Shown: positions 33,251 through 47,200 of the stretch, piece by piece
How the letters are laid out: every line of letters starts with the position of its first letter
Position numbering within the stretch: the first letter of the stretch is position 1
Origin: Coccinella septempunctata
Taxonomy: Eukaryota > Arthropoda > Insecta > Coleoptera > Coccinellidae
Assembly (NCBI RefSeq): GCF_907165205.1
Contig: NC_058196.1
Span: 7,668,501 to 7,732,500 of the forward strand
Reading direction: 5' to 3'
Length of the DNA stretch: 64,000 bases
Made by a program: the position numbers and the translations under genes
Notes under the pieces: model-generated
The model's database searches: none
The model's input: only the letters and a program-made list of their open reading frames with translations
What the model was told of the DNA's origin: nothing

Positions 33251-35048
33251 TTACAATCCTCTCATATGGGACTTTGGTCGAATAATTGGTAAACCGATTG
33301 TGGTGAAATCCTTCCTTTCTGAATATATATCTTTAATTCTCCTGACTGTAAGCTCCCAGGTTTCCAAAACCTCGTCGAAGAAGGCTGATCGTGGTTCGCC
33401 AACCATCGCTGTAGAAGGATCAAGAGACGAGATAAGCGTCGGATACATATAAACTCGGCCACTCAGTATTTGGAAAGGTGTAAATGGGAATCTCCCATCA
33501 AATCTGACGGAGTTCTCGAAATGAATTAAATCCTTATCGAGACGATGCCACAGACATCTCAGCTCATCGTCAGAGTAGATATCCTCATGGATCTTCTCAG
33601 GAATAGGAATTCCATTCAGTGTATGGATGAAGGCGTATTTCATGATCAATAATTTCATTTTCGAATTTCCTCTCTTGATGGCCAGCTCGAACGGATTCAA
33701 ATTCTGCTTGTTCAGCATGTCCAATCTTGCCCCATGTCGCAGAAGACAAGCTGCCATTGGCAGGTTCCCATAGGAGACTGCTTTGTGCAAAGGCCTCTCG
33801 CTGGCCATGTTTATCGCGTTTACGTCTATGCCACGTTCTGTGAGGATATATGTTGCTTCTTTGTAAATCTCCGGTTTCACATTCGTCAGCATCGCTAGGC
33901 AATGCAGACAATTGTTCAGTTTGAAATCGGTGTTGCTGGCATCGCTGGTGTTATCTAGAAGTAGCCTGATCAATTCAGGACTAGGCCATTTTTTAGCCAT
34001 CAGCAGCAGCAGGGTGTTCCCCCTTATATCAATGGCATCTAAGTTGACGTTATATTTGAGAAGTTCTTCAATGCATTCTTTTCTCTTTTCACTGCTATCA
34101 TTCACCATGTGGATAGGCTTGGAACCGTCGCATGTTTCTGCTTCAACATTGGCACCATTAGTCACCAGGGTTTCAACCAGATGGAGATGCCTAAATTGTA
34201 TAGCCAGGTGGAGGGGGGTAACCTTTTTCGAGTCAGTGGCATTGACATTAGCTCCTTTTCGTAATAAAAACAGGACTTTCTCCAAATTTCCCGTTTCGAC
34301 AGCCACATGAAGATCGGTTTTCTGAGGATCCTCAATATTTTCTTTTGGAATATTGATGGTCTGTAAAGAATTTAAGAGAAATTAGGCGATTGCTATGAAG
34401 TTAATACTTATATATCAGGTTTTGTGAACAACAAAAATTCAGTCGGTCTATACAGGATGAATCTGTGACTCTTACAAATATTTAAACAATATATTATCGA
34501 GGTGAAAAGAAACATTTTTTTATACCATTTTTTTCGATTCAGCCCTGATAAAAAGATATAGCCATTTTAAGTTTTCATAATGAGCCATAGAGAAACAAGA
34601 TTTCCTTCAGAATAAAAGCAGAATCTTTGACACTACACATATATGGTTCTTTCAAACAGAATTGCAATCAGTCAAATCAGTTCATGGTACGTAATGGTCA
34701 TAATGGAAAAACTGGAGATGTAGGTGATATTTTGTGTTTAAAAAAGATTCATCAAATAAATGATAAACTATTTTGCGAAATTCATTTCATTCGATAAAAC
34801 CTTTAGTGAGAGAAAATTTTTTTCATCAGCCTGTATCTTTTAAACCGAGCCGATTCGGAAAAAATGGTTCAGGAAAAAAATGTTTTTTTTGACCTCAAGA
34901 ATATACTGTTAAAATGTTTGTACGAATCAAAGATTTCGCGTATACAAGAATTTTCAAGAATCATTGCAAATCTCTTTACAGAAAACTTTTATGCACTTAC
35001 CATTTTGCGAGAATTGTGGTGTCTTGTTTTATTCTCTCTTCGCGACAT
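33251..35048 (-). CDS. Ankyrin-repeat protein, copy 4 (complete, 385 aa, inside satellite)
   Basis: Exon 1 is 35001-35048 and exon 2 is 33251-34360, minus strand, with intact splice sites and promoter. It differs from copy 3 by five residues in the main frame, including HEDIY for HQDIY. By my count exon 2 has about 18 replacement and 8 silent base differences from copy 2; six of the silent ones fall within about 50 bp (33,722-33,775). The excess of replacements and the tight cluster of silent changes suggest loose or diversifying selection plus a conversion tract from an unseen relative. Domain layout is as in copy 2. Confidence 0.86.
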
Positions 35049-35145
35049 ATTTCAGGTTTTAAACACACTGTAGATTAAAAATTTTAACTGTACTGACACG
35101 ATTGAAAAACGAAGCACAACTGTACAAAGACACCCATTTACGTTC

Positions 35146-35154
35146 ATTTATATA
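35146..35154 (-). promoter_or_regulatory. TATA box, ankyrin copy 4
   Basis: TATATAAAT on the minus strand, about 100 bases upstream of the start codon, as in copies 2 and 3. Confidence 0.6.
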
Positions 35155-35244
35155 CTCGTAGGAATGGCTAGGTACGTAATTTTTTTCTGAGAACCGTAAG
35201 ATGACCACCGAAATTTCTGCCCCCTTTCAAAATCTCAAACTACC

Positions 35245-37334
35245 TTTCAGTGGTCTATTCGGCAAAGTGTGATATCAATTCCTCGAAAACTGTTGGATCG
35301 ATTCGAACCAAATCTTGAAACTGCACATAGTTTTCGAATTGAGATGCACATGTTGAATTTCAGTTCGATAGTGCAGATAGGAATTGAGATTTCAGTGGTC
35401 TATTCGGCAAAGTGTGATATCAATTCCTCAAAAACTGTTGAACCAATTCGACCCAAATCTTGAAACTGCACATAGTTTTCGAATTGAGATGCACATGTTG
35501 AATCTCAGATCAATAGTTCTGATAGGAATGAAGATTTCAGTAGTCGATTCGGCAAAATATCATTTCAATCCCTAAGGAACTATTGGATCGATTCGAACCA
35601 AATCGTGAAACTGCACATAGTTTTCGAAATGAGATGCACATGTTGAATTTCAGATCGATAGTTCTAATAGGAATGGAGATTTCAGAAGTCGATTCGACAA
35701 AATATCATTTCAATTCCTAAGGAACTATTGGATCAATTCGAACCAAATCTTGAAACTGCTCATAGTTTTCGTATTGAGATGCACATGTTGAATTTCAGTT
35801 CGATAGTTCAGATAGAAATTGAGATTTCAGTGGTCAATTCGACAAAGTGTGATATCAATTCCTCGAAAACTGTTGGATCAATTCGAACCAAATCTTGAAA
35901 CTGCACGTAGTTTTCGAATTGAGATGCACATGTTGAATTTCAGTTCGATAGTGCAGATAGGAATTGAGATTTCAGTGGTCTATTCAGCAAAGTGTGATAT
36001 CAATTCCTCGAAAACTGTTGGATCAACTCGAACCAAATCTTGAAACTGCACATAGTTTTCGAATTGAGATGCACATGTTGAATTTCAGTTCGATAGTGCA
36101 GATAGGAATTGAGATTTCAGTGGTCTATTCGGCAAAGTGTGATATCAATTCCTCAAAAACTGTTGAACCAATTCGAACCAAATCTTGAAACTGCACATAG
36201 TTTTCGAATTGAGATGCACATGTTGAAATTCAGTTTGATAGTTCAGATAGAAATTGAGATTTCAGTTGTCAATTCGGCAAAAGAGTGATATCAATTCCTC
36301 GAAAACTGTTGGATCAATTCGAACCAAATCTTGAAACTGCACGTAGTTTTCGAATTGAGATGCACATGTTGAATTTCAGTTCGATAGTGCAGATAGGAAT
36401 TGAGATTTCAGTGGTCTATTCGGAAAAGTGTGATATCAATTCCTCGAAAACTGTTGGATCGATTCGAACCAAATCTTGAAACTGCACATAGTTTTCGAAT
36501 TGAGATGCACATGTTGAATTTCAGTTCGATAGTTCAGATAGGAATTGAGATTTCAGTGGTCTATTCGGCAAAGTGTGATATCAATTCCTCAAAAACTGTT
36601 GAACCAATTCGAACCAAATCTTGAAACTGTACATAGTTTTCGAATTGAGATGCACATGTTGAATTTCAGTTCGATAGTTCAGATAGAAATTGAGATTTCA
36701 GTGGTCAATTCGACAAAGTGTGATATCAATTCCTCGAAAACTGTTGGATCAATTCGAACCAAATCTTGAAACTGCACGTAGTTTTCGAATTGAGATGCAC
36801 ATGTTGAAATTCAGTTTGATAGTTCAGATAGAAATTGAGATTTCAGTTGTCAATTCGGCAAAGTGTGATATCAATACCTCGAAAACTGTTGGATCAATTC
36901 GAACCAAATCTTGAAACTGCACATAGTTTTCGGATTGAGATGTACATGTTGAATTTCAGTTCGATAGTTCAGATAGGAATTGAGATTTCAGTGGTCAATT
37001 CGGCAAAGTGTGATATCAATTCCTCGAAAACTATTGGATCGATTCGACCCAAATCGTGAAACTGCATATAGTTTTCGAATTGAGATGCACATGTTGAATT
37101 TCAGATCGATAGTTCTGATAGGAATGAAGATTCCAGTAGTCGATTCGGCAAAATATCATTTCAATTCCTAAGGAACTATTGGATCGATTCGAACCAAATC
37201 TTGAAACTGCACATAGTTTTCGAATTGAGATGCACATGTTGAATTTCAGTTCGATAGTTCAGATAGGAATTGAGATTTCAGTGGTCAATTCGGCAAAGTG
37301 TGATATCAATTCCTCGAAAACTGTTGGATCAATT
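35245..37334 (+). repeat. 145-bp satellite, block D (forward orientation)
   Basis: About 14 monomers, a mosaic: the start matches block B at 12,719, the middle (35,650-36,040) matches 25,850-26,240 (offset 9,800), and the end matches 28,000-29,293 (offset 8,041). It ends at an orientation switch identical to that at 29,293. Confidence 0.92.
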
Positions 37335-38291
37335 CGAAAACTATGTGCAGTTTCAAGATTTGGTTCGAATTGATCCAACAGTTTTTGAGGAATTGATATC
37401 ACACTTTGCCGAATAGACCACTGAAATCTCAATTCCTATCTGAACTATCAAACTGAATTTCAACATGTGCATCTCAATTCGAAAACTACGTGCAGTTTCA
37501 AGATTTGGTTCGAATTGATCCGACAGTTTTCGAGGAATTGATATCACACTTTGTCGAATTGACCACTGAAATCTCAATTTCTATCTGAACTATCGAACTG
37601 AAATTCAACATGTGCATCTCAATTCGAAAACTATGTGAAGTTTCAAGATTTGGGTCGAATTGGTTCAACAGTTTTTGAGGAATTGATATCACACTTTGCC
37701 GAATAGACCACTGAAATCTCAATTTCTATCTGAACTATCAAACTGAATTTCAACATGTGCATCTCAATTCGAAAACTATGTGCAGTTTCAAGATTTGGTT
37801 CTAATTGGTTCAACAGTTTTTGAGGAATTGATATCACACTTTGCCGAATTGACCACTGAAATCTCAATTCCTATCTGAACTATCGAACTGAAATTTAACA
37901 TGTACATCTCAATCCGAAAACTATGTGCAGTTTAGAGATTTGGTCCGAATTGATCCAACAGTTTTCGAGGTATTGATATCACACTTTGCCGAATTGACCA
38001 CTGAAATCTCAATTTCTATCTGAACTATCGAACTGAAATTCAACATGTGTATCTCAATACGAAAACTATGAGCAGTTTCAAGATTTGGTTCGGATTGATC
38101 CAATAGTTCCTTAGGAATTGAAATGACATTTTGTCGAATCGACTTCTGAAATCTCCATTCCTATTAGAACTATCGATCTGAAATTCAACATGTGCATCTC
38201 ATTTCGAAAACTATGTGCAGTTTCACGATTTGGTTCGAATCGATCCAATAGTTCCTTAGGGATTGAAATGATATTTTGCCGAATCGACTAC
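36041..38291. repeat. Duplicated satellite segment containing an orientation switch (partner 28,000-30,250)
   Basis: Offset 8,041 bp. The copy includes the same switch from forward to reverse monomers, so the inversion joint arose once and was then copied. Confidence 0.85.
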
Positions 38292-41200
38292 TGGAATCTT
38301 CATTCCTATCAGAACTATCGATCTGAAATTCAACATGTGCATCTCAATTCGAAAACTATATGCAGTTTCACGATTTGGGTCGAATCGATCCAATAGTTTT
38401 CGAGGAATTGATATCACACTTTGCCGAATTGACCACTGAAATCTCAATTCCTATCTGAACTATCGAACTGAAATTCAACATGTACATCTCAATCCGAAAA
38501 CTATGTGCAGTTTCAAGATTTGGTTCGAATTGATCCAACAGTTTTCGAGGTATTGATATCACACTTTGCCGAATTGACAACTGAAATCTCAATTTCTATC
38601 TGAACTATCAAACTGAATTTCAACATGTGCATCTCAATTCGAAAACTATGTGCAGTTTCAAGATTTGGTTCGAATTGGTTCAACAGTTTTTGAGGAATTG
38701 ATATCACACTTTGCCGAATTGACCACTGAAATCTCAATTCCTATCTGAACTATCGAACTGAAATTCAACATGTACATCTCAATCCGAAAACTATGTGCAG
38801 TTTCAAGATTTGGTTCGAATTGATCCAAAAGTTTTCGAGGAATGGATATCACACTTTGCTGAATAGACCACTAAAATCTCCATTCCTATTAGAACTATCG
38901 ATCTGAAATTCAACATGTGCATCTCATTTCGAAAACTATGTGCAGTTTCACGATTTGGTTCGAATCGATCCAATAGTTCCTTAGGGATTGAAATGATATT
39001 TTGCCGAATCGACTACTGGAATCTTCATTCCTATCAGAACTATCGATCTGAAATTCAACATGTGCATCTCAATTCGAAAACTATGTGCAGTTTCAAGATT
39101 TGGTTCGAATTGATCCAACAGTTTTCGAGGAATTGATATCACACTTTGCCGAATTGACCACTGAAATCTCAATTCCTATCTGAACTATCGAACTGAAATT
39201 CAACATGTACATCTCAATCCGGAAACTATGTGCAGTTTCAAGATTTGGTTCGAATTGATCCAACAGTTTTCGAGGAATTGATATCACACTTTGCCGAATT
39301 GACAACTGAAATCTCAATTTCTATCTGAACTATCAAACTGAATTTCAACATGTGGATCTCAATTCGAAAACTATGTCCAGTTTCAAGATTTGGTTCGAAT
39401 TGGTTCAACAGTTTTTGAGGAATTGATATCACACTTTGCCGAATTGACAACTGAAATCTCAATTTCTATCTGAACTATCAAACTGAATTTCAACATGTGG
39501 ATCTCAATTCGAAAACTATGTGCAGTTTCAAGATTTGGTTCGAATCGATCCAATAGTTCCTTAGGAATTGAAATGATTTTTTGCCGAATCGACTACTGGA
39601 ATCTTCATTGCTATCAGAACTATCGATCTGAAATTCAACATGTGCATCTCAATTCGAAAACTATATGCAGTTTCACGATTTGGGTCGAATTGGTTCAACA
39701 GTTTTTGAGGAATTGATATCACACTTTGCCGAATAGACCACTGAAATCTCAATTCCTATCTGCACTATCGAACTGAAATTCAACATGTGCATCTCAATTC
39801 GAAAACTATGTGCAGTTTCAAGATTTGGTTCGAATTGATCCAACAGTTTTCGAGGAATTGATATCACACTTTGCCGAATTGACCACTGAAATCTCAATTC
39901 GTATCTGAACTATCGAACTGAAATTCAACATGTGCATCTCAAAACTATGTGCAGATTCAAGATTTGGTTCGAATCGATCCAATAGTTCCTTGGGGATTGA
40001 AATGATATTTTTCCGAATCGACTACTGAAATCTTTATTCCTATCAGAACTATCGATCTGAAATTCAACATGTGCATCTCAATTCGAAAACTATGTGCAGT
40101 TTCAAGATTTGGGTCGAATTGGTTCAACAGTTTTTGATGAATTGATATCAAACTTTGCCGAATAGACCACTGAAATCTCAATTCCTTTCAGCACTATCGA
40201 ACTGATATTCAACATGTGCATCTCAATTCGAAAACTATGTGCAGTTTCAAGATTTGGTTCGAATTGATCCAACAGTTTTCGAGGAATTGATATCACACTT
40301 TGCCGAATTGACCACTGAAATCTCAATTCCTATCTGAACTATCGAACTGAAATTCAACATGTGCATCTCAATTCGAAAACTATGTGCAGTTTCAATATTT
40401 GGTTCGAATTGATCCAACAGTTTTCGAGGTATTGATATCACACTTTGCCGAATTGACAACTGAAATCTCAATTTATATCTGAACTATCAAACTGAATTTC
40501 AACATGTGCATCTCAATTCGAAAACTACGTGCAGTTTCAAGATTTGGTTCGAATTGGTTCAACAGTTTTTGAGGAATTGATATCACACTTTGCCGAATTG
40601 ACCACTGAAATCTCAATTCCTATCTGAACTATCGAACTGAAATTCAACATGTACATCTCAATCCGAAAACTATGTGCAGTTTCAAGATTTGGTTCGAATT
40701 GATCCAAAAGTTTTCGAGGAATGGATATCACACTTTGCTGAATAGACCACTAAAATCTCCATTCCTATTAGAACTATCGATCTGAAATTCAACATGTGCA
40801 TCTCATTTCGAAAACTATGTGCAGTTTCACGATTTGGTTCGAATCGATCCAATAGTTCCTTAGGGATTGAAATGATATTTTGCCGAATCGACTACTGGAA
40901 TCTTCATTCCTATCAGAACTATCGATCTGAAATTCAACATGTGCATCTCAATTCGAAAACTATGTGCAGTTTCAAGATTTGGTTCGAATTGATCCAACAG
41001 TTTTCGAGGAATTGATATCACACTTTGCCGAATTGACCACTGAAATCTCAATTCCTATCTGAACTATCGAACTGAAATTCAACATGTACATCTCAATCCG
41101 AAAACTATGTGCAGTTTCAAGATTTGGTTCGAATTGATCCAACAGTTTTCGAGGAATTGATATCACACTTTGCCGAATTGACAACTGAAATCTCAATTTC

Positions 41201-44200
41201 TATCTGAACTATCAAACTGAATTTCAACATGTGGATCTCAATTCGAAAACTATGTCCAGTTTCAAGATTTGGTTCGAATTGGTTCAACAGTTTTTGAGGA
41301 ATTGATATCACACTTTGCCGAATAGACCACTGAAATCTCAATTCCTATCTGCACTATCGAACTGAAATTCAACATGTGCATCTCAATACGAAAACTATGA
41401 GCAGTTTCAAGATTTGGTTCGAATTGATCCAATAGTTCCTTAGGAATTGAAATGATATTTTGTCGAATCGACTTCTGAAATCTCCATTCCTATTAGAACT
41501 ATCGATCTGAAATTCAACATGTGCATCTCATTTCGAAAACTATGTGCAGTTTCACGATTTGGTTCGAATCGATCCAATAGTTCCTTAGGGATTGAAATGA
41601 TATTTTGCCGAATCGACTACTGAAATCTTCATTCCTATCAGAACTATCGATCTGAAATTCAACATGTGCATCTCAATTCGAAAACTATGTGCAGTTTCAA
41701 GATTTGGTTCGAATTGATCCAACAGTTTTCGAGGAATTGATATCACACTTTGCCGAATTGACCACTGAAATCTCAATTCCTATCTGAACTATCGAACTGA
41801 AATTCAACATGTACATCTCAATCCGAAAACTATGTGCAGTTTCAAGATTTGGTTCGAATTGATCCAACAGTTTTCGAGGAATTGATATCACACTTTGCCG
41901 AGTAGACCACTGAAATCTCAATTCCTATCTGCACTATCGAACTGAAATTCAACATGTGCATCTCAATTCGAAAACTACGTGCAGTTTCAAGATTTGGTTC
42001 GAATTGATCCAACAGTTTTCGAGGAATTGATATCACACTTTGCCGAATTGACAACTGAAATCTCAATTTCTATCTGAACTATCAAACTGAATTTCAACAT
42101 GTGCATCTCAATTCGAAAACTATGTGCAGTTTCAAGATTTGGTTCGAATTGGTTCAACAGTTTTTGAGGAATTGATATTACACTTTGCCGAATAGACCAC
42201 TGAAATCTCAATTCCTATCTGCACTATCGAACTGAAATTCAACATGTGCATCTCAATTCGAAAACTACGTGCAGTTTCAAGATTTGGTTCGAATTGATCC
42301 AACAGTTTTCGAGGAATTGATATCACACTTTGCAGAATTGACAACTGAAATCTCAATTTCTATCTGAACTATCAAACTGAATTTCAACATGTGCATCTCA
42401 ATTCGAAAACTATGTGCAGTTTCAAGATTTGGTTCGAATTGGTTCAACAGTTTTTGAGGAATTGATATCACACTTTGCCGAATAGACCACTGAAATCTCA
42501 ATTCCTATCTGCACTATCGAACTGAAATTCAACATGTGCATCTCAATTCGAAAACTATGTGCAGTTTCAAGATTTGGTTCGAATTGATCCAACAGTTTTC
42601 GAGGAATTGATATCACACTTTGCTGAATAGACCACTGAAATCTCAATTCCTTTCAGCACTATCGAACTGATATTCAACATGTGCATCTCAATTCGAAAAC
42701 TATGTGCAGTTTCAAGATTTGGTTCGAATTGATCCAACAGTTTTCGAGGAATTGATATCACACTTTGCCGAATTGACCACTGAAATCTCAATTCCTATCT
42801 GAACTATCGAACTGAAATTCAACATGTGCATCTCAATTCGAAAACTATGTGCAGTTTCAAGATTTGGTTCGAATTGATCCAACAGTTTTCGAGGAATTGA
42901 TATCACAATTTGCCGAATAGACCACTAGAATCTCAATTCCTATCTGAACTATCGAACTGAAATTCAACATGTGCATCTCAATTCGAAAACTATGTGCAGT
43001 TTCAAGATTTGGTTCGAATCGATCCAATAGTTCCTTAGGAATTGAAATGATATTTTGCCGAATCGACTACTGGAATCTTCATTCCTATCAGAACTATCGA
43101 TCTGAAATTCAACATGTGCATCTCAATTCGAAAACTACGTGCAGTTTCAAGATTTGGTTCGAATTGATCCAACAGTTTTCGAGGAATTGATATCACACTT
43201 TGCCGAATTGACCACTGAAATCTCAATTTCTATCTGAACTATCGAACTGAAATTCAACATCTGCATCTCAATACGAAAACTATGAGCAGATTCAAGATTT
43301 GGTTCGAATTGATCCAATAGTTCCTTAGGAATTGAAATGATATTTTGTCGAATCGACTTCTGGAATCTCCATTCCTATTAGAACTATCGAACTGAAATTC
43401 AACATGTGCATCTCAATTCGAAAACTATGTGCAGTTTCAAGATTTGGTTCGAATCGATCCAATAGTTCCTTAGGAATTGAAATGATATTTTGCCGAATCG
43501 ACTACTGGAATCTTCATTCCTATCAGAACTATCGATCTGAAATTCAACATGTGCATCTCAATTCGAAAACTACGTGCAGTTTCAAGATTTGGTTCGAATT
43601 GATCCAACAGTTTTCGAGGAATTGATATCACACTTTGCCGAATTGACCACTGAAATCTCAATTCCTATCTGAACTATCGAACTGAAATTCAACATGTGCA
43701 TCTCAATTCGAAAACTATGTGCAGATTCAAGATTTGGTTCGAATCGATCCAATAGTTCCTTGGGGATTGAAATGATATTTTGCCGAATCGACTAGTGAAA
43801 TCTTCATTCCTATCAGAACTATCGATCTGAAATTCAACATGTGCATCTCAATTCGAAAACTATGTGCAGTTTCAAGATTTGGGTCGAATTGGTTCAACAG
43901 TTTTTGAGGAATTGATATCACACTTTGCCGAATAGACCACTGAAATCTCAATTCCTTTCTGCACTATCGAACTGAAATTCAACATGTGCATCTCAATTCG
44001 CAAACTATGTGTAGTTTCAAGATTTGGTTCGAATTGATCCAACAGTTTTCGAGGAATTGATATCCCACTTTGCCGAATTGACCACTGAAATCTCAATTCC
44101 TATCTGAACTATCGAACTGAAATTCAACATGTACATCTCAATTCGAAAACTATGTGCAGATTCAAGATTTGGTTCGAATCGATCCAATAGTTCCTTGGGG

Positions 44201-47200
44201 ATTGAAATGATATTTTGCCGAATCGACTACTGAAATCTTCATTCCTATCAGAACTATCGATCTGAAATTCAACATGTGCATCTCAATTCGAAAACTATGT
44301 GCAGTTTCAAGATTTGGGTCGAATTGGTTCAACAGTTTTTGAGGAATTGATATCACACTTTGCCGAATAGACCACTGAAATCTCAATTCCTTTCTGCACT
44401 ATCGAACTGAAATTCAACATGTGCATCTCAATTCGCAAACTATGTGCAGTTTCAAGATTTGGTTCGAATTGATCCAACAGTTTTCGAGGAATTGATATCC
44501 CACTTTGCCATATTGACCACTGAAATATCAATTCCTATCAGAACTATCGATCTGAAATTCAACATGTGCATCTCAATTCGAAAACTATGTGCAGTTTCAA
44601 GATTTGGTTCGAATTGGTTCAACAGTTTTTGAGGAATTGATATTACACTTTGCCGAATAGACCACTGAAATCTCAATTCCTATCTGCACTATCGAACTGA
44701 AATTCAACATGTGCATCTCAATTCGAAAACTACGTGCAGTTTCAAAATTTGGTTCGAATTGATCCAACAGTTTTCGAGGAATTGATATCACACTTTGCAG
44801 AATTGACAACTGAAATCTCAATTTCTATCTGAACTATCAAACTGAATTTCAACATGTGCATCTCAATTCGAAAACTATGTGCAGTTTCAAGATTTGGTTC
44901 GAATTGGTTCAACAGTTTTTGAGGAATTGATATCACACTTTGCCGAATAGACCACTGAAATCTCAATTCCTATCTGCACTATCGAACTGAAATTCAACAT
45001 GTGCATCTCAATTCGAAAACTATGTGCAGTTTCAAGATTTGGTTCGAATTGATCCAACAGTTTTCGAGGAATTGATATCACACTTTGCTGAATAGAACAC
45101 TGATATCTCAATTCCTATCTGCACTATCGAACTGATATTCAACATGTGCATCTCAATTCGAAAACTATGTGCAGTTTCAAAATTTGGTTCGAATTGATTC
45201 AACAGTTTTCGAGGAATTGATATCACACTTTGCCGAATTGACCACTGAAATCTCAATTCCTATCTGAACTATCGAACTGAAATTCAACATGTACATCTCA
45301 ATCCGAAAACTATGTGCAGTTTCAAGATTTGGTTCGAATTGATCCAACAGTTTTCGAGGTATTGATATCACACTTTGCCGAATTGACAACTGAAATCTCA
45401 ATTTCTATCTGAACTATCAAACTGAATTTCAACATGTGCATCTCAATTCGAAAACTACGTGCAGTTTCAAGATTTGGTTCGAATTGATTCAACAGTTTTC
45501 GAGGAATTGATATCACACTTTGTCGAATTGACCACTGAAATCTCAATTTCTATCTGAACTATCGAACTGAAATTCAACATGTGCATCTCAATTCGAAAAC
45601 TATGTACAGTTTCACGATTTGGTTCGAATCGATCCAATAGTTCCTTAGGGATTGAGATGATATTTTGCCGAATCGACTACGGAAATCTTCATTCCTATCA
45701 GAACTATCAATCTGAAATTCAACATGTGCATCTCAATTCGAAAACTACGTGCAGTTTCAAGATTTGGTTCGAATTGATCCAACAGTTTTCGAGGAATTGA
45801 TATCACACTTTGCCGAATTGACCACTGAAATCTCAATTCCTATCTGAACTATCGAACTGAAATTCAACATGTGCATCTCAATTCGAAAACTATGTGCAGA
45901 TTCAAGATTTGGTTCGAATCGATCCAATAGTTCCTTGGGGATTGAAATGATATTTTGCCGAATCGACTACTGAAATCTTCATTCCTATCAGAACTATCGA
46001 TCTGAAATTCAACATGTGCATCTCAATTCGAAAACTATGTGCAGTTTCAAGATTTGGGTCGAATTGGTTCAACAGTTTTTGAGGAATTGATATCACACTT
46101 TGCCGAATAGACCACTGAAATCTCAATTCCTTTCTGCACTATCGAACTGAAATTCAACATGTGCATCTCAATTCGAAAACTATGTGCAGTTTCAAAATTT
46201 GGTTCGAATCGATCCAATAGTTCCTTAGGAATTGAAATGATATTTTGCCGAATCGACTACTGGAATCTTCATTCCTATCAGAACTATCGATCTGAAATTC
46301 AACATGTGCATCTCAATTCGAAAACTACGTGCAGTTTCAAGATTTGGTTCGAATTGATCCAACAGTTTTCGAGGAATTGATATCACACTTTGCCGAATTG
46401 ACCACTGAAATCTCAATTTCTATCTGAACTATCGAACTGAAATTCAACATGTGCATCTCAATACGAAAACTATGAGCAGATTCAAGATTTGGTTCGAATT
46501 GATCCAATAGTTCCTTAGGAATTGAAATGATATTTTGTCGAATCGACTTCTGTAATCTCCATTCCTATTAGAACTATCGATCTGAAATTCAACATGTGCA
46601 TCTCATTTCGAAAACAATGTGCAGTTTCACGATTTGGTTCGAATCGATCCAATAGTTCCTTAGGGATTGAAATGATATTTTGCCGAATCGACTACGGAAA
46701 TCTTCATTCCTATCAGAACTATCAATCTGAAATTCAACATGTGCATCTCAATTCGAAAACTACGTGCAGTTTCAAGATTTGGTTCGAATTGATCCAACAG
46801 TTTTCGAGGAATTGATATCACACTTTGCCGAATTGACCACTGAAATCTCAATTCCTATCTGAACTATCGAACTGAAATTCAACATGTGCATCTCAATTCG
46901 AAAACTATGTGCAGATTCAAGATTTGGTTCGAATCGATCCAATAGTTCCTTGGGGATTGAAATGATATTTTGCCGAATCGACTACTGAAATCTTCATTCC
47001 TATCAGAACTATCGATCTGAAATTCAACATGTGCATCTCAATTCGAAAACTATGTGCAGTTTCAAGATTTGGGTCGAATTGGTTCAACAGTTTTTGAGGA
47101 ATTGATATCACACTTTGCCGAATAGACCACTGAAATCTCAATTCCTTTCTGCACTATCGAACTGAAATTCAACATGTGCATCTCAATTCGCAAACTATGT

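Larger units (their letters stand above)
32975..35244 (-). repeat. Ankyrin gene cassette 2 inserted in satellite
   Basis: Second copy of the 2,270-bp island, with the same edges to the base and the same extra 33 bp, at an offset of 12,719 bp. The equal edges show that both islands descend from one insertion, copied later together with flanking satellite, and not from two independent insertions. Confidence 0.9.
31562..35754. repeat. Segmental duplication of cassette plus satellite flanks (partner 18,843-23,035)
   Basis: Constant offset of 12,719 bp over about 4.2 kb. The left limit lies where GAGGAATTGATATCAC is preceded by different monomer parts in the two copies; the right limit lies where 35,754 instead follows the monomers at about 25,950. 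Breaks therefore fall within satellite, as expected for unequal exchange between monomers. Confidence 0.85.
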
